Assembly: GCA_046726955.1 (NCBI GenBank)
Contig: JBKPBQ010000371.1
Location: 1-6,565 of the forward strand
DNA: 6,565 nt
Origin: CAVPGH01 sp046726955
GTDB taxonomy: Bacteria > Acidobacteriota > Vicinamibacteria > Fen-336
Direction of reading: 5' to 3'
Both the position numbers and the translations under genes were made by a program. Below, in pieces: positions 1-5,484 of this stretch. The notes under the pieces were generated by a model. It was not told the origin of the DNA, searched no databases, and saw only the letters and a program-made list of their open reading frames with translations. The first letter of the stretch is position 1, and each line of letters opens with the position of its first letter.

Positions 1-1
1 C

Positions 2-526
2 GCCCAGGCCCGGCTCGTGGCCGCTCACCACCGCAACCCTGTCGGTCTCGAGGCGCTCGCGGCGCGCGTCGCTTTCCAGCGCGACCCCGAAGTCCAGCGG
101 CTCCTGCTACGCAACATCCAGACGTCCGATCCGCTGGTTCGGCGCCTCCTGTCCTCCCGGCGTCTAGTGGAGGTGTACAACGCCAGCCACAGTCCCGAGC
201 TGCCTGAGCGGCACCGCCGGACCGCGCGCGACCTCTTGCGAAGTCGTTTCGCCGCGGCTTCCCCGGACGAGCGCGTCGAGCTGATCGTCGTCACCGAAGG
301 CCGGGTGCTCCAGGCGCTCTCCGGCCTCGCCCTCGACGGCCGGGCGGTCGCCCTGCTCTGCGCACGGACGTTCGCCTCCGCCCTCCTGGTCGAGAACCTG
401 GGGCGCTGGCCGGCCGCGCCTCCACCGCTCATCGCCCACCTGCTCAAGCAGCCGATCGCCCGGCAGGCGCCGCCCCTCCGCGCCTTGCTCAAGCGTCATC
501 CCAACTGTCCGCAGTCGGCCGGCTGA
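2..526 (+). CDS. Helical-repeat (HEAT/LRV-like) hypothetical protein, 5' end cut by the window
   Basis: The frame is open from the left edge to a TGA at 524-526, about 174 codons. A GTG at 17 could start it, but the frame continues upstream with similar residues, so I treat the gene as truncated. No enzyme motif is visible. The protein is a run of short amphipathic helices rich in Leu, Arg and Ala, with recurring elements of the type 'LLRNIQTSDPLVRRLL', 'LIAHLLKQP' and 'LRALLKRHPNCP', that is, Leu-Leu-x-(Asn/Lys)-(Pro) turns about every 25-35 residues. This matches the style of HEAT or leucine-rich-variant repeat proteins common in Acidobacteria and Deltaproteobacteria, which usually act as binding scaffolds; a specific partner cannot be named. 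There is no signal peptide or membrane segment in the visible part. It lies 132 bp upstream of the helicase gene on the same strand, so co-transcription is possible but not shown. The coding call is fairly secure from codon bias; the repeat assignment is by eye. Confidence 0.7.
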   Translation, partial: AQARLVAAHHRNPVGLEALAARVAFQRDPEVQRLLLRNIQTSDPLVRRLLSSRRLVEVYNASHSPELPERHRRTARDLLRSRFAAASPDERVELIVVTEGRVLQALSGLALDGRAVALLCARTFASALLVENLGRWPAAPPPLIAHLLKQPIARQAPPLRALLKRHPNCPQSAG

Positions 527-658
527 GCAAGAGACGCAGTCGTCGCGACGTCTCGACAGCCTTGCCCGAGGACGGCACGCGGGCGGGGCTCGGACCTACC
601 TTGACCCCCCTCTCCTCGACAATGGCCGCCAGCGTGGAACGGGTCCCCAGGGCGTCGG
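527..658. other. Intergenic region upstream of the mrfA-like operon
   Basis: These 132 bases separate the repeat protein from the helicase. I see no convincing sigma-70 promoter: a TTGACC occurs at 601-606, but nothing like a -10 box lies 16-18 bases downstream. A small inverted repeat lies at 531-554 (listed separately). An antisense open frame crosses the gap (725-489) but resembles no family I know. If the operon has its own promoter it should be here, unless it is read from the upstream gene. Confidence 0.5.
531..554. repeat. Inverted repeat GAGACG-N12-CGTCTC, possible operator or weak hairpin
   Basis: GAGACG at 531-536 is the exact reverse complement of CGTCTC at 549-554. Between them sits a perfect 10-base palindrome, CGTCGCGACG, at 541-550. 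The element begins 4 bases after the stop codon of the upstream gene and ends about 105 bases before the helicase start. It could be a dimeric-regulator operator or a remnant of a terminator. No T-run follows, which argues against a standard intrinsic terminator. In a GC-rich genome such short palindromes can occur by chance. Confidence 0.3.
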
Positions 659-3109
659 GTGGGGAGGCCGGGAGGCAGCTTGGGCCAGTCGCTCGTCCTG
701 AGGCGTGAAGACACCGAGGCATCACTCCTTTCGGTCCTGAAGGGCCTGGAAATCCAGAAGACGCTGGGCGCGGAGCCCGTGCTGGCCGCCCTCCGGCACT
801 TCCCGGCGCAGCCCGCCCGGCGGGCCGACTTTCCTCCCGGGCTCGATCCCCGGCTGGTCGACGTGCTCGAGAAGAAGGGCTACGACGGCCTCTACACCCA
901 CCAGCGGGAGGCCTTCGACGTCGTCCAGGCCGGCCGGAACATCACGGTCGTCACGCCTACCGCGTCCGGCAAGACCCTCTGCTACAACCTGCCCGTCCTC
1001 GACCGGGTGCTGCGCGACCCGGACACCCGGGCGCTCTACCTCTTCCCGACGAAGGCGCTCGCCCAGGACCAGCTTTCGGAGCTGCACGGCACGGTGGAGG
1101 CGCTCGGCGCCGACATCGCCACCTTTACCTATGACGGCGACACGCCGCAGGACGCCCGCAAGTCGATCCGGGCCCGCGCCCACGTGGTGGTCACGAACCC
1201 CGACATGCTGCACAAGGGGATCCTGCCGCATCACACGAAGTGGGTGAAGCTGTTCGAGAACCTGCGCTACGTGATCGTGGACGAGCTGCACAGCCATCGC
1301 GGCGTCTACGGCTCGCACGTCGCCAACATCTTCCGACGGCTGCATCGGCTCTGCCGGTTCTACGGGTCCGAGCCGCAGTTCCTCTGCTCGTCGGCCACCA
1401 TCGGCAACCCCAAGGAGCTGGCCGAGGCCGTGACCGGCCGCGAGATGGTGCTGATCGACGAGAGCGGCGCCCCCAAAGGTGAGAAGTACTTCGCGATCTA
1501 CAACCCGCCGGTCGTCAATCGACAGCTCGGCATCCGCAAGTCGGCCCTGGGAAGCGCGCGCGACGTGGCCCTCTCCTTCCTGAAGAAGGGCCTGCAGACG
1601 ATCGTCTTCGCCCCGTCGCGGCTCGCGACGGAGGTGCTGGTCACGTACCTCAAGGAGTCCCTGGAGACGCGGCCGGGCTCCGAGGGCGTCATCCGCGGCT
1701 ACCGTGGCGGCTATCTGCCGCTGAAGCGCCGCGAGATCGAGCGCGGCTTGCGCGAGGGCTCCGTGCTGGGCGTCGTCTCCACGAACGCACTGGAGCTCGG
1801 GATCGACATCGGCAGCCTGGACGTGGCGGTGATGCTCGGCTATCCGGGCAGCGTCGCCTCGACGTGGCAGCAGGCGGGGCGGGCGGGGCGACGGCAGGGG
1901 ACGTCGGTGGCGGTGCTCGTGGCCAACTCGACACCCCTGAACCAGTTCATCGCCAAGCACCCCGACTACTTCTTCGACTCGCCGGTGGAGCGAGCCCGCA
2001 TCAACCCCGACAACCTGCAGATCCTCGTCAACCACATCAAGTGCGCGGCCTTCGAGCTGCCCTTCACCGACGACGAGCGCTTCGGCGGCGAAGACCTCCG
2101 GGAGATCCTGAAGTTCCTGGAGGGCGAGAGGCTCCTCCACCGCTCCGGCGACCGCTGGCACTGGACGAGCGAGAGCTATCCGGCCGACGCGATCAGCCTC
2201 CGGAGCGTCTCCTCCGACAACTTCGTGGTGCAGGACATCACCAAGGAGCCGCGAATCATCGCCGAGGTGGACTACGACAGCGCGCCGTCGATGGTCCACG
2301 AGAAGGCGATCTACATCCTGGAAGGGCGGACGTTCTACGTCGAGCGGTACGACCACAAGGAGCGCCGCGTCCACGTTCGCGAGGCGGAGGTCGACTACTA
2401 CACGGACGCGATCGTCTACACGAAGGTCCGCATCCTCGACCGCTTCGCGGAGGAGCCGCGCGCCAACGCCCGCCGCTGCCACGGCGAGGTCCACGTGACC
2501 TCGCAGGTCGTCGGCTTCAAGAAGATCAAGTTCTGGACGAACGAGAACGTGGGCGCGGGCGAGCTCACGATGCCCGAGAACGAGATGCACACCACCTCGT
2601 ACTGGCTCACGGTGCCGCGCGAGGTCATGCAGTCGCTTCCTTATTCATTGGACGAGCGGCGCGACGGCGTCGTCGCGCTCTCGTACTCACTGGGCCAGCT
2701 CGCCGCGCTCTTCCTGATGTGCGACCGCCACGACCTGGGTGTCGCGGTGGGCGACAACGGCCAGGGCGAGGCCGTCATCGAGAGGGGGATGAAAGGAGTC
2801 TGGCCGCAGGGTGGGGGGTCTGGGGGGGCTGTTGGGACCCCCCAGCTCGATAGGGGCGGCGGATTCACTCCGACGCCCCGTGAAGAGCCGAATATTTTCG
2901 TGTACGACAACTACCCTGGCGGGATCGGGCTGAGCGAACCCCTCTATCGCCTGCACGATCGGCTGCTGCGTGAATCGCGCGCGCTCATCGCGTCGTGCGC
3001 CTGCGAGGACGGATGCCCGTCCTGCGTGGGCCCCGCGGGAGAGGTGGGAGGGCGCGGCAAGGAGGTGGCTCTGGCCATTCTCGAGGCCATCCTGGGACCC
3101 GGAGCGTGA
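659..3109 (+). CDS. mrfA: MrfA/YprA-type DEAH-box DNA repair helicase with C-terminal zinc-binding DUF1998 (MZB) domain
   Basis: Superfamily 2 DNA helicase of 816 residues. In B. subtilis the homologue MrfA, an ATP-dependent 3'-5' helicase, works with the exonuclease MrfB in mitomycin C repair; the yeast relative is Hrq1. Visible motifs in order: Walker A TPTASGKT with Lys105; Ia 'LFPTKALAQDQ'; Ib 'VTNPDMLHKGILPHHTKW'; II DELH at 208-211; III SSATI at 244-248; V 'STNALELGIDIG' from 374; VI 'QQAGRAGRR' at 404-412. The C-terminal domain ends with 'YDNYPGGIGLSEPL' and Cys780, Cys782, Cys786 and Cys789 (CxCxxxCxxC), as in MrfA. The B. subtilis protein is about 749 residues. The extra length is about 20 residues at the N terminus and a Gly-rich insert around residues 713-742. 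The first start in frame is GTG 659 without a good ribosome site; TTG 680, preceded by GGAGG, would remove seven residues. The stop lies 2 bp before the next gene. All catalytic motifs are intact, so it is probably functional. Family assignment is very secure; the mitomycin role is inferred by homology. Confidence 0.95.
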   Translation: MGRPGGSLGQSLVLRREDTEASLLSVLKGLEIQKTLGAEPVLAALRHFPAQPARRADFPPGLDPRLVDVLEKKGYDGLYTHQREAFDVVQAGRNITVVTPTASGKTLCYNLPVLDRVLRDPDTRALYLFPTKALAQDQLSELHGTVEALGADIATFTYDGDTPQDARKSIRARAHVVVTNPDMLHKGILPHHTKWVKLFENLRYVIVDELHSHRGVYGSHVANIFRRLHRLCRFYGSEPQFLCSSATIGNPKELAEAVTGREMVLIDESGAPKGEKYFAIYNPPVVNRQLGIRKSALGSARDVALSFLKKGLQTIVFAPSRLATEVLVTYLKESLETRPGSEGVIRGYRGGYLPLKRREIERGLREGSVLGVVSTNALELGIDIGSLDVAVMLGYPGSVASTWQQAGRAGRRQGTSVAVLVANSTPLNQFIAKHPDYFFDSPVERARINPDNLQILVNHIKCAAFELPFTDDERFGGEDLREILKFLEGERLLHRSGDRWHWTSESYPADAISLRSVSSDNFVVQDITKEPRIIAEVDYDSAPSMVHEKAIYILEGRTFYVERYDHKERRVHVREAEVDYYTDAIVYTKVRILDRFAEEPRANARRCHGEVHVTSQVVGFKKIKFWTNENVGAGELTMPENEMHTTSYWLTVPREVMQSLPYSLDERRDGVVALSYSLGQLAALFLMCDRHDLGVAVGDNGQGEAVIERGMKGVWPQGGGSGGAVGTPQLDRGGGFTPTPREEPNIFVYDNYPGGIGLSEPLYRLHDRLLRESRALIASCACEDGCPSCVGPAGEVGGRGKEVALAILEAILGPGA
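671..675 (+). promoter_or_regulatory. GGAGG ribosome-binding site favouring a TTG 680 start
   Basis: GGAGG at 671-675 lies 4 bases before TTG at 680-682, which is in frame with the helicase. The upstream GTG at 659 has only a poor purine tract (CCAGGG) before it. Conservation with MrfA begins only about residue 20 ('SLLSVLKG'), so homology does not decide between the two starts. Confidence 0.35.
2813..2855 (+). repeat. Poly-G palindromic element inside the helicase gene; hairpin and G-quadruplex potential
   Basis: G-runs occur at 2813-2818 (6), 2822-2828 (7), 2834-2836 (3) and 2852-2855 (4), with a C-run at 2838-2843 (6). Two perfect 8-bp stems compete for the same C-run: GGGGGGTC 2813-2820 with GACCCCCC 2836-2843, and CTGGGGGG 2820-2827 with CCCCCCAG 2838-2845. 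The G-runs on the coding strand also satisfy a G3+ quadruplex pattern if the G7 run is split. The reading frame is kept and gives a Gly/Ser/Pro linker at about residues 718-735. Compared with my recollection of MrfA, where a short loop joins the strand after 'CDRxD' to 'IFxYDxYPGG', this segment is additional. It looks like a repetitive palindromic unit inserted in frame; only one copy lies in this window. Confidence 0.6.
3101..3104 (+). promoter_or_regulatory. GGAG ribosome-binding site for the PqqB-like gene
   Basis: GGAG at 3101-3104 sits 7 bases before ATG 3112, inside the last codons of the helicase gene. It supports ATG 3112 over earlier in-frame starts inside the helicase, and suggests translational coupling across the 2-bp gap. 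Confidence 0.6.
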
Positions 3110-3111
3110 CC

Positions 3112-4092
3112 ATGGTCGTCGCGACGAGCCGACTCGCGAGGGCACCGCGGTGGAGGGACGCGCTGTTGCTGTTCGTTCTCTGCCTGCTGGCGGCGAGCCT
3201 CTTCTGTTCGGGCAGCAAGACGGAAGCCGCTCCGTCGAGCGGCGTTCGGGCCCTCGTCCTGGGGATCGCCCAGGACGGGGGCGTTCCCCACATCGGCTGC
3301 CGCCAGGACCTGTGCGTCAAGGCGCGGCGCGATCCTCGGTTGCGCCAGCGCGTGGCTTCTCTCGGGCTCGTGGACGAAGAAGCGGACAAGCGCTTCCTGA
3401 TCGACGCGACGCCGGATCTTCCGTCGCAGATCGAGTCGCTCCTGGGCACTCGGCCCTGGAAGACGCCGCCGGTCGACGGGATCCTCCTCACGCATGCCCA
3501 CATCGGCCACTACACCGGCCTCATGTATCTCGGCCGCGAAGCGCTGGGGGCTTCGGGAATTCCCGTCTACGCGACCCCGCGCATGTCGGCCTATCTGCGC
3601 GACAACGGCCCCTGGAGCCAGCTCGTCAAGCTCGGCAACATCGAGCTCAAGACGATCGAGCCCGGCCAGGAGATCGCGCTGACGCAGAAGCTGCGCGTCA
3701 CCGCCGTGACGGTTCCGCACCGCGACGAGCTGAGCGACACCGTCGGATTCCGCATCCGCGGCGCCGACCGCGTCCTGCTCTACGTCCCGGACGTCGACAA
3801 GTGGGAGCGCGCCTCCCGGCCCCTGATCGACGAGCTGAGCGGTGTCGACATCGCGCTGCTCGACGGCACGTTCTACGACGCCTCCGAGCTCCCGGGCCGC
3901 AACATGGCCGAGGTCCCGCACCCGCTCGTCTCCGAGACCGTGGCCCTCCTGCCCCTCGACCGCCTCAAGGCCCGCGTGCTCTTCACGCACCTCAACCACA
4001 CTAACAAGCTCCTTTGGGACAAGGACGCCCAGGAGCGCCTCCGCTCCCAGACTTTCGACGTCGCCCGCGACGGCGAGGAGATCTTCATCTAA
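3112..4092 (+). CDS. PqqB-like metallo-beta-lactamase-fold hydrolase with an N-terminal export signal or anchor
   Basis: A protein of 326 residues. Residues 1-16 carry four Arg, followed by a hydrophobic stretch at 17-32. This is a signal peptide or membrane anchor; neither Cys24 nor Cys32 has a good lipobox, so lipoprotein is unlikely. The rest follows the PqqB branch of the metallo-beta-lactamase superfamily: 'VLGIAQDGGVPHIGC' with Cys63 and Cys68 (PqqB itself has a CxCxxC zinc knuckle), 'THAHIGHYTGLMYLGREA' with His128, His130 and His133, 'VPHRDE' with His203, 'LLYVPDVD' with Asp227, 'LLDGTFYD' at 250-256, and 'FTHLNHTN' with His293 and His296. The usual HxHxDH aspartate is Gly132, so a two-metal site may be incomplete. 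PqqB is a cytosolic hydroxylase of PQQ synthesis; an exported copy without other pqq genes is unlikely to have that role, and its substrate is unknown. It lies 2 bp after the helicase and 2 bp before the exonuclease. ATG 3112 is chosen for its ribosome site and for giving the signal sequence. Fold is secure; function is open. Confidence 0.87.
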   Translation: MVVATSRLARAPRWRDALLLFVLCLLAASLFCSGSKTEAAPSSGVRALVLGIAQDGGVPHIGCRQDLCVKARRDPRLRQRVASLGLVDEEADKRFLIDATPDLPSQIESLLGTRPWKTPPVDGILLTHAHIGHYTGLMYLGREALGASGIPVYATPRMSAYLRDNGPWSQLVKLGNIELKTIEPGQEIALTQKLRVTAVTVPHRDELSDTVGFRIRGADRVLLYVPDVDKWERASRPLIDELSGVDIALLDGTFYDASELPGRNMAEVPHPLVSETVALLPLDRLKARVLFTHLNHTNKLLWDKDAQERLRSQTFDVARDGEEIFI

Positions 4093-4094
4093 AG

Positions 4095-5468
4095 ATGGCG
4101 AGCGGCGGCTCACTCTACGAACGTCTCCAGCGTCTCCGCCGCCCCGTAGACGTCCCGCCGCCGGTCTTCGAGCCCATCGAAGGCGAGTCGATCCCGTCCC
4201 TCAAGGCCCGTCTCCAGAGCCTCGTCGACGCGGCCGTCGCCCGCGAGCGGCGCAATGGGGTCCGCTCCGTCCCGCTGGAGGAGCTCGTCCAGGGCATGCG
4301 CATCGAGAACTCCCGCGGCGAGTTCTTTCTCTGCGAGACCTCGGTGCACCTCGAGCTCCGCCATGGCGATGTGCCTTTGTCCCGCATTGCCACGCTGGAC
4401 CCGAAGACCATCCCGATCCTGTCCGGGGAACCGGAGCTCGAAGGCTTAGACCTCAAGGAAGCGGTCTTTCTCGACACGGAGACAACAGGCCTCGCCGGAG
4501 GCGCGGGCACGGCTGCCTTCCTGATCGGCGTCGGCTACGTGGCGGGCAGTCGCTTCATCGTCCGCCAGTACTTCATGCGGGACTACCACGAGGAGGCGTC
4601 GCTTCTCGAAGCCCTGGCGGAAGAGCTCAAGGACTTCCGGTATCTCGTGACGTTCAACGGAAAGATGTTCGACGTACCGCTGCTGGACGCGCGCTTCAGG
4701 CTGAACCGCAGCCGCTTCCCACTCGCCGGCGCGCCACACCTGGATTTGCTGCATCCAGCACGGCGTCTTTGGAAGCTGCGTTTGGAGTCCTGTCGGCTTC
4801 AATCCCTGGAAATTGCACTCCTCGGGCTCCGCCGCATCGGCGACATCCCTGGTGAGCAGATCCCCGGCATCTATTTCGACTGGGTCCGCCGCCGCGATGC
4901 ACGTGCCCTCGCTCGTGTCTTCGACCACAACCGGCAAGACATTCTTTCCCTGGCTGCTCTAGCCGTGCTCGCCTGTCAGTGGGTCGACGAGGGACGGGCA
5001 GAAGATCCTCGCGACGTGTTCAGCCTGGCCAGAGTACTGGAACGAGCGCGCCTCTACGATCGGTGCGAGGACGAGTATCGGCGGACGCTGGCCATGGATG
5101 CGAGCGCGCTGCGTGGGCCAGCGCTGCTCCGTCTCGCGTGGCGCGCGAAGCGCGCGCGAGACTGGCCCGCGGCACTCACCCATTGGGAACAGGCAGCCGA
5201 AGCGGGCGAAGTCGAAGCCCTTCGCGAGCTGGCGATGCACTACGAGCATCGAGCGCGCGACTTTGCTGCCGCCCAACACGCGGTACAGCGAGGGCTATTG
5301 CTGCTGAGAGCCTCCGCGGATGATCCACGCTCGGGGCGGTTGATCGAAGGCTTCAAGAGGCGGGGCCAGAGAATCGATCGCAAGACAAGAGCGGGCGCAG
5401 CAGGGGATCCCGCCAATAGGGCAGGGACACAGGCAATACACGCGAGCGCGACCACGCGCGTCCCGTGA
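4095..5468 (+). CDS. mrfB: MrfB/YprB-type DEDD 3'-5' exonuclease (RNase H-like) with C-terminal TPR-like repeats
   Basis: A protein of 457 residues related to B. subtilis MrfB (YprB, about 410), a metal-dependent exonuclease acting with helicase MrfA. The N-terminal 110 residues hold the family's variable leader, including 'SRGEFFLCETSVHLELRHGD'. The nuclease domain spans about 120-300: 'FLDTETTGLAGGAGTAAFLIG' contributes Asp127 and Glu129, 'LVTFNGKMFDVPLLDARF' contributes Asp193, and 'FDHNRQDILSL' contributes His278 and Asp282, so all four acidic metal ligands are present. The family signature 'HLDLLHPARRLWK' lies between the second and third motifs. Residues about 335-430 form paired helices of TPR type ('AALTHWEQAAEAGEVEALRELA'). 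The last 30 residues are basic, low in hydrophobics and probably disordered. ATG 4095 lies 2 bp after the preceding stop; GAGGAG at 4075-4080 is a rather distant ribosome site (14 bases), so coupling is likely. Being in one run with the mrfA homologue strongly supports a shared DNA repair role; that role itself is inferred. Confidence 0.93.
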   Translation: MASGGSLYERLQRLRRPVDVPPPVFEPIEGESIPSLKARLQSLVDAAVARERRNGVRSVPLEELVQGMRIENSRGEFFLCETSVHLELRHGDVPLSRIATLDPKTIPILSGEPELEGLDLKEAVFLDTETTGLAGGAGTAAFLIGVGYVAGSRFIVRQYFMRDYHEEASLLEALAEELKDFRYLVTFNGKMFDVPLLDARFRLNRSRFPLAGAPHLDLLHPARRLWKLRLESCRLQSLEIALLGLRRIGDIPGEQIPGIYFDWVRRRDARALARVFDHNRQDILSLAALAVLACQWVDEGRAEDPRDVFSLARVLERARLYDRCEDEYRRTLAMDASALRGPALLRLAWRAKRARDWPAALTHWEQAAEAGEVEALRELAMHYEHRARDFAAAQHAVQRGLLLLRASADDPRSGRLIEGFKRRGQRIDRKTRAGAAGDPANRAGTQAIHASATTRVP

Positions 5469-5484
5469 GGACGTTCGGCGCGGG

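Noticed and set aside
512..525. Near-palindrome CAGTCGGCCGGCTG at the end of the first gene
   Set aside because: It has no loop, contains a mismatch and is not followed by a T-run; it lies within codons and is probably chance.
601..630. TTGACC at 601-606 as a -35 promoter box for the repair operon
   Set aside because: The region 16-18 bases downstream is GC-rich (near GGCCGCC) and offers no -10 element.
489..725. Small minus-strand frame (78 codons) crossing the gap before the helicase
   Set aside because: It overlaps the ends of both flanking genes and resembles no known protein; its openness is expected from the base composition.
722..2590. Long open frame of 622 codons on the minus strand, opposite the helicase gene
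   Set aside because: It is a shadow of the high-GC codon bias of mrfA: its translation is dominated by Val, Leu, Arg, Ala, Asp and Gly with no domain, and the plus-strand helicase is unmistakable.
2995..3111. Upstream extension of the PqqB-like frame by 39 codons into the helicase gene
   Set aside because: It would bury the signal sequence behind an Arg/Gly-rich stretch that is merely the helicase's cysteine region in another frame; ATG 3112 has its own GGAG site.
4014..4094. Upstream extension of the exonuclease frame by 27 codons into the PqqB-like gene
   Set aside because: The extension is low-complexity Arg/Pro sequence from another frame; ATG 4095, directly after the preceding stop, fits the tight operon spacing.
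2944..4113. Minus-strand open frame of 389 codons opposite the PqqB-like gene
   Set aside because: No family resemblance and a composition typical of an antisense shadow; the sense strand carries clear metal-binding motifs.
5459..5473. CGTCC-N5-GGACG hairpin at the convergent gene ends as a bidirectional terminator
   Set aside because: The stem is only 5 bp (6 with a G-U pair) and has no T-run on either side.
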